Of a DNA stretch of 64,000 nt, positions 34,801-47,060 are shown piece by piece. The DNA is taken from assembly GCA_034509735.1 (NCBI GenBank), contig JACGWO010000010.1:1426001-1490000 (forward strand), read 5' to 3'. A program made the translations under genes and the position numbers. Numbering within the stretch: the stretch's first letter is position 1; the number at the start of each line of letters is the position of its first letter. The notes under the pieces were generated by a model. It was not told where the DNA came from. It did not search any database and saw only the letters and a list, made by a program, of their open reading frames with translations. Source of the stretch: Sesamum alatum. Its lineage: Eukaryota > Streptophyta > Magnoliopsida > Lamiales > Pedaliaceae.

Positions 34801-35367
34801 AATAAAATGTATCAATATACATATACACAAAACTCCTTAAACTGAAGTTCTTCTGGAAAGTAAGCATTAGTTCTCATACTATGAACAAATACAATATTTT
34901 TGTCTTCACTGAGTATAAGTGTAATAAAAACATTATATTAATTTATAACATAGAACTAAAAGAATGGGACACCCAATATATATATATATATATATATGTA
35001 CAAATTCAAAATTCGAACATGAGATTTTTTATATGAAAATCTTGTATTCGAATAATTGGATTGTCCCCTAAAGCCTCGAACATTATTATTAGTGGGTGCG
35101 GAAAAAAATTAAAAAAATAATTATTGGGCAACCAAAATGAAATATATGTTGTGTTGGGGGGTTATCTAAAGGGGAAAGTTAGGTCACATCCATTTGTCGG
35201 ATAATCTCATATTCTTTCACTCTTGTCCAATTTCTCTGTGTTGCACAATTAGTGTATGTGCAGTGTGCGCAGAGAAAGTGCTAAGCTGATGGAAACTTTC
35301 GTCCGTTTCCGATCTCCTATTCAAATAGTAAAAGAATCTAAATGTCGTTTTGTATCAATTATACTTC

Positions 35368-35694
35368 CATTAGAAAAATAAAATAAAATTAGCATTTAAT
35401 CATAGTTAATTGTCATGATTGAAAATAAATAGTTGTAATGAATAGTCATTCACCATGGTCATACAATGGTTATTGATCGTGGTATTCGCGAGTGTGGCTA
35501 AAAAATTTATCATGGCTAAAAGTCATGACAAAAACATTTGTTATATCTCATAATTATGACAAAAAGAGTTTTCATTGTGGATAATTTAAATTTTTGCAAT
35601 GATTTTTGTTTAACCATAATTAATAATAATTATTTATCATGATTTTAATCCGTAGTCAATAAATTTATAGTCAATAGTGAATTTTCTTCTAGTG
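35368..35694. mobile_element. CACTA-like MITE, family M, copy 1
   Basis: Left cattagaaaaat, right ttttcttctagtg. The interior is nearly colinear with 52736-52994 (atttaatcatagttaatt, aatagtcattcaccatgg, ggtattcgcgagtgtg). Confidence 0.6.
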
Positions 35695-36127
35695 TTTCTT
35701 AATTATTTTCTGTATTTGCAATTAATTATGATTTTAATAAATAACAAGTGCTTTTGAATATATGTTTTATTTTATGAAATTGAAAAAATGGGTATCCGGT
35801 ACGTATATACCATGCGGCTACTTATTTTAGTTTTAGTGAATACCTATTCAAATATAAGATAAAGACAATTATATTAAATTAATTTAGGAAAAAATATTAG
35901 TTTATTTATTTATATTTATTTTAATTTATGGTTTTTGGGGGGGTCGGGGGGAGAGATTGGGACATGGAAGCACGCGTTGCCGGTGCAGAAGTGGGAGAGT
36001 GGGTCCTTCTGGGTTTTGCTAAAAGCCTGTCCGCATTCTTGTACTCTTCTTTCAATTCTTCCCATGGTTTTGTACTACTATTATTTTAGCCTCAAAATTC
36101 ACATTTAAAATTATCCACCTCAACTTT

Positions 36128-36428
36128 CACTAGAAAAAAAAATTATTATTAGCTATAATTTTAATAATTAGGACTAAAAATTATAATAAATAATTATTAT
36201 TAATTATGATTAAATAAAATCGATATAAAAATTAGTTTTCCCACCATGAAAATTTTATTTGCCACAATTAAGAGCATTGAAAAAACATTTATCATGATTG
36301 TTTTAGCATCCCCACAAAAATCACGACCAACACCCGTTTGTGTGATCGTGGTCAATAATTATTTGCTATGACTATTTATTGTTAATCATAACAATTAATC
36401 ATAATTAAATATTATAATTTTTATAGTG
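36128..36428. mobile_element. CACTA-like MITE, family M variant, 3-bp duplication TTT
   Basis: Begins cactagaaaaaaaaatt and ends atttttatagtg, flanked by ttt on both sides. The interior contains ttaatcataa/ttatgattaa inverted repeats and agatgatcgtggtcaat-like relatives of family M. Confidence 0.65.
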
Positions 36429-36876
36429 TTTGAACATCCTCTTCCTCTTCCGGTAACTAAACTAAACCCAATACCGTATTCAAATTATTAACCAATATAT
36501 TTTTATCTATTATAAGAAGTATCAACCCAGTAGTAATTTATTAACTTATATTTATTTTATTAAAACGATCAATTTTATTTTTTAATAGTACATCAATAAA
36601 TTCAAAAGTATACTTTAAAAGATAATAAAATTAATGTAGAAGAACGCAAATACCCACATATTTGTCGTCATTAGTTTGTTAATATAAATGATTAGTGCAA
36701 TATAATTTAGTGACAATCATTATGTGTTGTCCCTAATTCTTAACGAATATATAACATGAGTTGTCTTTAATGAAAAATTATTACACAACTGTATATCACT
36801 AATTTTTACTAATGACAACTTCTGTAGAATAAATGGTACTATTAAAATTATGAAACTATTATTATGATAAAATAAA

Positions 36877-37188
36877 GGGCAAAATATTTTTTTGGTCCCG
36901 TAAGATTAGGGTATTATTTGTTTTGGTACTACAACTTAGGTAGGTGGCTGTTTTAGTCCCATAAAATATATTTTTCAGTGTTTCTTAGTCCCGTAAAATA
37001 CGCTTTCAGTTTTTTTGGTCCCAAAAATAACATGATATTTTGGGACAAAAAAAAATGAAAAACGTGACACTTTAGGACAAGAAAAGCTGAAAAACGTGTT
37101 TTATGGGACTAAAACAGCCACCTACCTAAGTTGTGGTACCAAAACAAATAATGCCCTAATCTTCCTATACCAAAACAACATTTATCCC
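36877..37188. mobile_element. Foldback MITE, family C, with 9-bp target duplication
   Basis: Begins gggcaaaatatttttttgg and ends aaaacaacatttatccc. The arms exceed 100 bases, for example aacttaggtaggtggctgtt against its inverse aacagccacctacctaagtt. Exact 9-mer taaaataaa on both sides (36868-36876 and 37189-37197). Confidence 0.85.
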
Positions 37189-37867
37189 TAAAATAAAACT
37201 TCTTGCTAAATTTATCACTTATATATATATATTATTTTTATTTTAGCGAAATGAGGTCTTGTATTTGGTGGGCAGAAAGTCATTTGGGAGAGGATTTGTC
37301 ATGATTGGGAGTGACGTTACTATTATGAAAGTAATGACAGGGACTAAGTAGTGAGTTTAGCACGTTAATTAATCAAATCAAGGATAATGTCATTAATGAT
37401 GATGATTATATGTGGTGGAGTGGAATCTCGAATCTATACATATAAAAGAAAAAAAAAATAGTAATTGTTCCGCTTTCTGCCACATCTCCACTGATTAATT
37501 TGTACCTACATATTAATTAATTTATTTTATACCTTTCTTTTCTCGTACATTGAATGTTGATGCATTAGAGTCAGTACTGATCCATTGAAATGGATAAACA
37601 ACATATTGCTTCTAATTATTTCAATAACTGAAAATGTCATGCCAATCACTTCAAATTATAAACAACTATTTAAATGTTGTATTTCAGTTAATTCATTAAA
37701 ATTTTTTCTTTTAATAGGACATAGTGTTCTCAGAAAATTATAATTAATAATAACTATATATAGGTCGTCCTCGTTCTTATTCATTACGAATGCCAGATAA
37801 AATAGGGATAAATAAGTATAATCAATAATAATAATAATAAGTGCTAAGTAAAAGATATGTAATCATC

Positions 37868-38132
37868 AGTTATAGTTAATTATTATAGTCCAAAAAAAAT
37901 TATGAATAATATAAATTAATCACAGTTCTCAACGGCCATTATCCGTTGTTTATGTAATGAGACCAAAAGATTAAACATAGCTAAAATCATGACAAATATT
38001 TTGACCATCGCTAAAAGTCATGATAAATATTGATTAACCATAGTAAAATTTAAATTTTCTCTGGTCGATTTTATTTAGACGTGGTTAATAATATTAATTT
38101 ATCATAATTTTTAAGTAATGGTCTTTGTAGTG
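37868..38132. mobile_element. CACTA-like fragment, family M
   Basis: Ends gtctttgtagtg and contains aaaagtcatgataaatatt and gattaaccatagtaaaattt, as in family M. The left terminus is unclear. Confidence 0.4.
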
Positions 38133-38565
38133 CAGAAGAATTCAATTTTTTTATAGTGAGTCTTTTTTATAAAATTGGACAATGATATTTATACAAATTT
38201 GATCAAATATATATTATATCCAATCTTTTTATTTTATTTTATTAAAAAAAACAGTATATGTAACTGCTTGGGCCATAATTGACCCCAATCAGTTAGTTGT
38301 CTACATGTGCACAATGCGCACGCAGTTCTTACAGTTTCAAAATTAACTTCAACTGTTTAGACAAGATATCATTGAACGCAATTAGTTGTCCACATGTGCG
38401 CAATGCGCACACACACAGCCCTTAGTTTCAAAAGTTGTATTATTTCGACAAGATTTTAGTGGACAAATGCCCTTCCACCGTACCTACGTAAGCGAGGATG
38501 AAATTCAAGTACTAGATTTTATCCATTTAGAGCCCATGGCCCTTATTCGATTGATAAGATTGAGG

Positions 38566-38804
38566 TTTTATAATTTTATTAATCGAACGTAAAATGATTA
38601 CATTTAATTTTGTCGGTTATTAGTATTGAACAAAGACAAATACAAACAATCAAATCAATAATATCACATAAATTAACACCAAGCTATTACAACAGTAAAT
38701 CATATCTATTATATAGTATAAATAAGATCAACCTACGCACGAGTTCGAACCCATGACCTCTAGGATCATGGGGCCTCAGCTTCGCCAACTAAGTTAAGCC
38801 TCCT
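38566..38804 (-). mobile_element. tRNA-derived SINE, copy 2
   Basis: Minus strand: gaggcttaacttagttggcg (box A) and ggtcatgggttcgaactc (box B region), body tactatataatagatatg, tail attaataaaattataa. Confidence 0.75.
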
Positions 38805-40030
38805 AAGCAATATAGACCTATTCATTGATTTAAATAATCTATGTATTGAATCAATTTTTGAATGTAAATATATTGAATGGTGCAATAAACTACATACTAT
38901 AAAAAAAAAAAAAAAAAAAACTTTATTCATTTAGAAAAGTTTCGTCTTCAATAATAATTGAGCTTTTATAAAAAAAATTACTATATTATTCATTACGAAA
39001 GTATGTAGACATATATCGACATTTATGGAACTCAGGTACATAATCTCAAATATCGACCTCATCATTTACTTATAATCTCCTTAAAAATTACAATTAATTT
39101 TTTCATAGGTATTAAAATGTAATACTTTATTAAATTGCTGCCTTTAGCCGCTGTGCACAAAAATTTAACACTGGATGAGAGCCCTAAAATTAATCAACCT
39201 AAGTATTAATAATATAAAACCCTAGCTACAGACATACATAATTAAACTCTAATTTCAGCAGAGGCCGCATGACTGCAGGGCTACATTTCCAACACATGCG
39301 TAGACTGTTCCTTCGCCTGCTCAGGTTTCAAGAACCATGCATTCCATTTTTTCCTCGATTTTCCTACAAAATTAGTACCTAATTCAATACAAAAAAAGAA
39401 AAAAAAAACACTAGGGAATTCCTGTAAGAAAAGTGAAAAACTGAAGAACCCAAGACAAAAAGGAAAGGATGGAGCTAGAAATATAATATTTAATATAATT
39501 TTTTATTTTGAGAAAAAACGAAAAGTTGAAAAAAGGTTATTTTGGTTGCACGTAGTGCCTGGAGTGTATAGTGTCCAGGGCCTCTTGAATCTTGAGCATT
39601 GAACATTAATTATTTATGAAATCCGATGGAGGACAAATGCTGACAATTTTCCCATGCTTTCTTGAAACGTGAGATCACTTGCTAAATGGAAACATAACTG
39701 GATAATCATGCACACACACCATTCACCATCATCATCAGTTTTAACATATTGTTAGTAAAAAAAGGAGAAGCTACGTACGAAAGGACAACTTTACTTTTTG
39801 CAAATTTTAACATATACCTTGTTTAATATTTTAGCCTGTGACAATGATATCGACAGGGAAGTTTGTTGTACGTTGGTGAAAGTCGTTGTGTTCAAATATT
39901 TAGTATTTTTTTTATTCTTAAAATTTGCACCCAAAGAGTGAGATGAAAGAAATTATAATATTTCTTAATTATAACCATTCGATAATTAAATCAGACAGGT
40001 GGATAGAAGAATAATAGGTTTTGTAATAGT

Positions 40031-40277
40031 TAATGAGGCCTAGCTCAGTTGGCGAAGTTGAGGCCTCATAATCCTAGAGGTCATGGGTTCAAATCCCCTG
40101 CGTGGGATGATTTGTTTCTACTGTATAGTAGGTTTAGTTGTTGTTATAATAGCAAGATGTAAGTTTCTGTGATATTGTCGATATGATTGTTGTGTCTCTG
40201 TCCAATGTTGATACTGATAGGACTGATTGTAATCGCTTTATGTCAATTAATCAAATTCATCGATTCCAACTCCAAAA
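40031..40277 (+). mobile_element. tRNA-derived SINE, full length, 18-bp target duplication
   Basis: Head gaggcctagctcagttggcg (box A), gtcatgggttcaaatcccc (box B region), body tactgtatagtaggtttag, tail tcaattaatcaaattcat. Exact 18-mer aataggttttgtaatagt on both sides (40013-40030 and 40278-40295). Best reference copy of the family in this window. Confidence 0.9.
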
Positions 40278-40499
40278 AATAGGTTTTGTAATAGTCAACC
40301 GGTGCATACTTGACAAATAGAGGGTTGGAGGGTTATAGTTTGATCCACTTAGACCAGTCATATCACATGACATTGCTCCATGTCGAAGTCCTCAACAATC
40401 TCGAGCTAATCTTGCAATTACCTGGCTATGACCTGGTTATGATTTGAAGTATGGGTCTGGATGCATGAGTATCCCAAGCTAGAATGGTTGGCCTACACA

Positions 40500-41290
40500 A
40501 AAAATGTTAGGCTTGCTGGGATGGCTCTCAGTTAAAACCCTCTGATGCTTAAATTAATATTAAGGTCAAGGTTATAAGGTGACAGAGTATGATTTGATAG
40601 TAATAAATGACATATCTTGTGAAGTATACAACTGGTATTTATAGATGACCAGTTGTACTAGATTGTAGAGAGCCACGTGTCGCCTGAATAGCCATCAAAT
40701 GAATTTGAAATTAATGATTGACCATTCGGTCATTCAGCATGACTCGTCTCGCTTAAAAAGACGTGAATCCTTAGAAAGGTGCGTGTTGTACTCAGGAAGG
40801 ACTGCCAGTGATATACTGGAGGAATTAAGGTGGAGATGACATCAAGTCCGCAAGGCCTTATGGGTTGGGCCACATACATGCTACAAATCTGGCATCATAT
40901 CCATAGCATTCATCATAGTTAGTAGTTCCAGTTCCGTATCTGGTCATGATCGATATCGCACAATCAACGTCGGAATTTACGACACCTGGAGTATATGGCC
41001 CATTCGGAGCAGAGGATATCCGTGCACCTGCCTCCCCTAGCTCTTTCACTGTCCGGTGTGTTCGGGGCTTTTTCTTATTTATGATGGACAAATATGTCCT
41101 TTGGGATTATTTCGCTGTATTTTCCCCTATTGAACATGGATAAGTATAAACCATAAATCATAGATAGGTTAATGAACCTTATATACGATGGATGATATAA
41201 TTGATTAGATTCTATTAATCCAGATCGTCGGAGTGTTTCGCAAATTTGATCAATACTTAAGGGGGCTTTGATCATCTATCCGCGAAAATC
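40500..41290. mobile_element. Possible LTR-type or unclassified transposon remnant
   Basis: Contains ggatggctctcagttaaaac, ctctgatgctt, ggtatttatagatgacc and ccgcgaaaatctggtaccc. To me these resemble a plant LTR or solo LTR (promoter-like tatttatag), but I cannot define ends or a duplication. A minus-strand open frame inside (40858-41091) has no domain. Confidence 0.3.
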
Positions 41291-43050
41291 TGGTACCCAT
41301 CAGATATGTAATTCAAGTAATTATATGTTTGTTCAAGTTTTGATATATAATTACTCATTGTGCTTAATTACTTTATAGTTAATTGTTTAAATAGTTACAT
41401 TTGATTAATGTCTCATACTAATTGCAAAAGTGGTACTTAATGCTTTCCACTCGAGTGACTAAAGCCTTCAAGAGCTTTTTGGAATTTGGATTAAAAAAGG
41501 AGATCGAACTCAAATTTCAAATGATTCTCAAAGTCTTGAATTTGAATTTCACCGATTTTTTAACATTTATTCACTCATTTTTTCCTAATTGTTTGTGTTA
41601 AATAATATTATTCATTAATGTATTATATTAATATAATTATAATAAATTATGATAAGATTAAGATAGATCTATAGACCCCCTCCCAAAAAAATAAAATGAA
41701 AAGAATATAAACAGTATGAAGCATGAAGATCGCGTCATGAAAAAACGACAATATGGGACTTAAACGTGATCAAATGAAAAGACCGATGACATAGATCAGC
41801 GTCCATTCTATGTTTGTGTATTTAAGCCTGGACAATCCTATCCAATCAACTTATTACATTTTCTCAAAAGTCTATGTGACCACTAATTTTCGTAGCCAAT
41901 GTCTTAAAATCGTTATCCTAGTTTTGTATGCTGATGCACTAATTGTACAGTCTATTGTCTGTTGGAAGGTTATAATAATAATCACGCGCACTGCACCATT
42001 ATATATATGTATTAACTTGAGAAAATAATTGACGTCCCGTCAAAAAAAAAAATTGAAAAAAAATATAACTTTTATAAGTTTGACATATAAAACTGATATT
42101 CAATAATTGATTCATTAAGGAAAGTAGTTAGAGTGGAGCGACATTACGAAAAGAGAGAATATCAATGGGTTTATGTCTACTTGTATAATATTTTTTTAAT
42201 TATAAGATATCATAATTTTTCATCTAAGTATTTATCAACGTTTTGAGTAGCTGTTGATATTTGAATTTCAGTACAAAAAAATATAATATTAATGATAAAA
42301 TATTTAATGGTAGTTTTAAAATTTATTACTAAAAATATATATTAACGACAACCATTTTGATCACTATGCCTGGTGGGATGACTATTGTCAATTCAAATGT
42401 ATAACTTCAAGGCTCTATGCACATCGATTAAGGGTATGTTCTCCCTGTGAAAGGTTATGAAAACTAAACAACTCTGAGAGGGCCGATTATTATTTTATTT
42501 CAGTCGCATCATTGTTAAGAATTGAGCGTTCAAAGGATGCTCTTGAAGTTAAAAAAAAAAAAAAAAAAAAAAAACATGCTGATCTTGAACGGGATACTTG
42601 AGGATGAGAACCCGATGCACGGAAGACCTCAATTGGTGCGACTTTTTCGTGCACGTCCATGATAAGAATTTATTTTGTTACAATACTAAAATTCCCTAAT
42701 CTCTTTTGTTTCTTTTAGTGTGTATTAATGATGTATTCAATTATAAGGAAAGAAAGAAATCTCAATGTTTACAAAAAATTGGGCTCAAAATTAGAGAAAC
42801 ATTGGATATTTTCAGCAATATTTGAGGGCATGATCCAGCCCAATTAAAACCTGTGACGAATTATAAGTCCAAGATTCACAAGGCCACAAGGCCACCCCTA
42901 ATTCTCAGGACTAGACACATTGAAATAACACCATTGTGACATTCTACAGTGACTGCACTTGATTCATCATTGGCTTCTAGTTTTGGTCTTTTTACCACCT
43001 AATTTTTCATAATCAAATAATATTGAATGAATCCATACTATTTTATTTTT

Positions 43051-43273
43051 TTAAAGAGAAAGTAATTAACTATTATTTAATTTGAATAAATTAATTACAA
43101 TCATTCATATCAAATATCTTATATTCAATAACTTACGAACAATTATAACAATCTATATTAATCACCTACTATAAAGTAGAACTACACCTACTACTAAATA
43201 GAACAACATTCCACGAGTCAGCGGGTTGAACTCATAACCTTAGAGTCATGGGACCTCAATTTTAGGCCTCATC
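43051..43273 (-). mobile_element. tRNA-derived SINE, copy 4
   Basis: Minus strand: cgatgaggcctaaaattgag, aaggttatgagttcaaccc (box B region), body ctactttatagtaggtgatt, tail ttattcaaattaaat. Confidence 0.65.
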
Positions 43274-43306
43274 GACAAATTCATACTATTTAACATCAAG
43301 TCTTGA

Positions 43307-43500
43307 AGAAGTTGAGGCCTCATCATGACCAAGAAATCATGTGTTCAAATCCTTTCGATATGTGAATATTGGTTTTCTTTAATAATTTTTATTTATTTAT
43401 TATGATAATAGTTATTGGTTAGTCATATATATTTTATATTGATAATAAATATAATAATTATTGATATTAAATTTATGACGCAATTGTAACTAATTCAATA
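43307..43500 (+). mobile_element. tRNA-derived SINE, copy 5, head eroded
   Basis: aagttgaggcctcatcatga, gtgttcaaatcctttc (box B) and tail ttgtaactaattcaataaat; box A is missing. It lies head to head with the minus-strand copy at 43051-43273. Confidence 0.5.
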
Positions 43501-45222
43501 AATCAAAAAAAATTGTGAAGGGTATTTTTCACCTTTCTTAATGTATCTGACACGAAAAAACAGTATTTTCCTTCCTAATGTAATAGTAATTTGCTTTTTT
43601 TCCTTTTTTTTTTCCGGTAGAAATTTGTGGTGTTGGTCGTGCAAAACAGTAGGTCCTGATTTAGACTGATGATATGGAAGAGTGTAATGGGACACAAGTC
43701 GTGGAATTCCACACCATGGTGTATGAATTTTTGTCATAACTGTGCACTGCACACATTCAGACAAGAACGTGGCACCTACCCTCACATTATTTAACTCGTC
43801 ATAATGTTGTACTATTATCTTTCATTCAATTCATTAATCATATAATGCAGATTAGGAAAAGTAGAACAAGAAACAGAGAAAGAGCCCACAAGAAAAGTAT
43901 GGGAAATTAGTATAGCATTTTAATCTGATTAATCATATTGATTTGAGTTCGTTCAAGTTTCGAAGGTTGTTTTGAATTTCGATTCTTGGTCCTCCTGTGT
44001 CTATAAATACAATCAAGAATATATTGGGTAAAATTCAATTATAGTTCTCAATATCTAAATTAGTAAAGGTCAGTTCGACGATGAATGGAGTATTTGTAGG
44101 CATGATCATTTGGCCTAGTTATATCAAAACGACATAGTCCAGAATATCGGTTAATTCCATAGAAATCAAATTTGATAAGATATTACCAGGTCGGTTTGGT
44201 TCGGGTCAACCCACTCCGACCCCATATAAAAATTTGTGGATCTTTCAGTCTTCATTTTTTATAAGGTGTTTTTTTAATTGTTTTGTATGACTCCACATCA
44301 TGTATTAATTTAAACAGTAGTTGGAAAAACTCGATTGACATCGATTTTGATAGCTGAATAAGAAATAAGATCAACCTTTAATTAAAGAAGCGAGACTACT
44401 AATATACAGATAAATAAAACGTTCCAAGTGGAACTCGAGTTATATCTACTTGGATTTTCATGCAATTTGGCCTTATTCTAATTGTATTTTTAGAAATTAA
44501 TGACTGAGATTACATAACAAATTTCTAGATTTGAGGGTTAGCTGGCACTGAATATGATTTAATTATTTGTTTGAATCACTCTACCTACAAGCATGTAGAA
44601 GTAGTACTTGATTGATTGAGTCAGACATCTTTGAGAGGCTTAACCATAATTCCACGTTTAAAATCTAATTTAATTGGTGAAATAAAAGTCTTATAAATAT
44701 GAGGTTGTTGGTTTAAATTCCACATATGCCGTTGATAGTAATCTATTTTAATAATTATTATTTATCTAATAATAATGGTTGCTTAATTAGTTATAAATAT
44801 TATCAGATGGTGTTAATAGTTACGTTGATTAGGATTAAATAACGATAGTGTGAATTAACTGTCAAGTTAATTATGATAATACTTGACCCAACACACAAAA
44901 TTACGTGTACAATTGAGTGTCTCTTTTAAATATTTTCATAATGTCCAAAGACATTATAGTAAATTTACTTACCTGCTTTTCTTATTTCCTTAATGAAGAA
45001 ACAATTATTGGTTGGAATCTTTTTATAACTTGAGTGGGTTCATCTTCAATTAATCATATATAGGTCACATGATCGATGGTGCGACTAATAAGTTACAAGT
45101 TGTAGTGCATATGGTACTACTAATATGATCAAGGGCTATTTGTTCCCTCTTCTTGCAACAACCGAACGAGCAACTGATTTCTTTAATTTTTAAGTTCTCT
45201 AGATCATGTCCCTTCTTGCTCA

Positions 45223-45420
45223 TGAGGCTTAACTTAGTTGGCGAAACTGAGGACCATAATTTTAGAGGTCATGAATTCGAACCCCATTAATAAGTGAGAC
45301 ATTATTCTACTGTATAGTTTGCGTTGTCTTTTTACTATAATTGTAGGTGTTGTCTCTAAATTCTTGATCCCAAGCTTATCACAGTATTAACATTTGTACG
45401 CATTGTATTTTAGAAAAACA
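45223..45420 (+). mobile_element. tRNA-derived SINE, copy 6
   Basis: tgaggcttaacttagttggc (box A), ggtcatgaattcgaacccc (box B), body tactgtatagtttgcgttg. 3' part eroded. Confidence 0.7.
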
Positions 45421-46980
45421 ATTCAATCATGTTGAAGTATTAATTTGGGGGCCCACACCAGTTATGCAATTAATGAAATACCATTCATAAAATAGAATAA
45501 TTTCGATACTCTAGAATTCGTGCATTGTTTTTCGGATCAAAATAAGTCGATTCGGCCTGATGATATCATCACAAAATTTGAACGTTCGATTTTCATCACA
45601 TCGACGACTATCAGTGGATTACATCACTTTGATGTGATAAATCAATGACCAAACCTGTAAATGACCCTCAATCCCAAATGTTAGGTAAATAATTTATTCT
45701 ACATTTAATGCACTAAGCTTTATGCTCCAATCAATATTTATTAACCTATGCACCGAAAAATTATTATTGTGAGTTTTGTGACCTACCTAATATATTTTTA
45801 ATTGACGCATGACTCGAGCTAAAATTCAAAATAGTACACGATCGGGGTATAATTGATCCATCTTGTTGAAGTGTAGCACAATAAAACTATTTAAATTTGT
45901 AACTTTTGTGCATTGTACCTTTTAAAATGAAATAAAATTGTCGTTAATCATTGGAAAAGAGTTGTGTTTGGCTACGTTAATAAGAGTATAAAATAATCTA
46001 GTCTTTTGGACTATTTTAGTTCAAATAGGGCACCGGGAGGAGCATATTCATTGAAGAACAAGCATGTTCCACATACATCTATATATATTGCCAGCATGTA
46101 CATCAATTGTTAGACCAAACACAATCATATATATATATATATATAACATAATTTCATGATAAACACGATCCAAGATACATGTAGTGTAACATGGGATGCT
46201 TTGACATATTAATAAAATCTTATTTTCTTTTTTTGGAAACCATTAAAAAAGAATCTTATTTTTGTAACTCTCATACAAAATGCACTGCAGCTCAATTCAA
46301 AATTTTGAACCCACAAAAATAGTATAAATATATGTGTAATATCACATAAAATCGTAATTTTATTTTTTTCTTAGGGTATGTTTGGTTGGGAGAGAAGTGG
46401 AAGTATAAGAAAAAGTTTAGTATTTGGTTTTGGGGAAGAGATGAAGCCAAGCCCTGTCGGCCGCTAGGGCTCGACGGGGCCTGACTCCGCCTCTAAATTT
46501 AAGATAAGTGATCAATCACATTACAAATATTTTAAATTTACTTGTAATTAATTTAATTCGATCAAAATAAATTTGAATAAAAAGAATTATAATCATTGAT
46601 TAGTTATACCGGGATTCAATTTAGGCGGGTATATGCCCTCCAGCTACCGTGTTCTGCCAATCATTTTCCCTTGAGCTTTTTCCCCTTCCACTGTGCAGCA
46701 TTCACCCTCTCTCGCTTTCAATTCCCGAAAACAAAAAGTAAAAGGAGAAGAAGGTTAGTATTATTAGGCGACGAGGAGGGCAGTCGCAAGAACAAGTGAT
46801 AAAAAAACAAAGGCGGCCAGCATCAAATGTCTCTTTCAAAATCATATAAATATTCACTAACTTACAAGTAATGCTCTCTTCGTTGTAGAAAGATTCTAAG
46901 CCAACTGGCTATACGACCACTTCTCTCACTTGCATATATTATTAATATTATGTCTTTGAACTCAGCAACACCCACACACA

Positions 46981-46988
46981 TATATAAA
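46981..46988 (+). promoter_or_regulatory. TATA box of the peroxidase gene
   Basis: tatataaa 72 bases before the ATG at 47061, following a cacacaca run; the only TATA at a suitable distance. Confidence 0.55.
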
Positions 46989-47060
46989 GGTTGATTGTCT
47001 GTAAAAACTATCAGCCATTTATTGCACCAGTTGTCTTGCAATAATACTAGGAAGAGCAAT

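Larger units (their letters stand above)
33101..47060. other. Long gene-free region rich in SINEs and MITEs
   Basis: About 14 kb without a supported host gene. It holds foldback elements (33950-34244, 36877-37188), CACTA-like elements (34711-34800, 35368-35694, 36128-36428, 37868-38132), SINEs (38566, 40031, 43051, 43307 and 45223), a possible LTR-derived block (about 40500-41290), A-runs at 38902-38920 and 42550-42574, and TA runs near 34976 and 46130. The last 100 bases are the peroxidase promoter. Confidence 0.6.

Noticed and set aside
40031..40100. tRNA gene, suggested by box A and box B
   Set aside because: It cannot form a cloverleaf with acceptor stem, and it is followed by a SINE body and target duplication.
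40858..41091. 77-aa minus-strand frame as a small gene
   Set aside because: No domain, homolog or splice context recognised, and it lies in a likely transposon remnant.
44628..44820. Further SINE copy (box B-like ggtttaaattcc)
   Set aside because: Head and tail cannot be matched to the family confidently.
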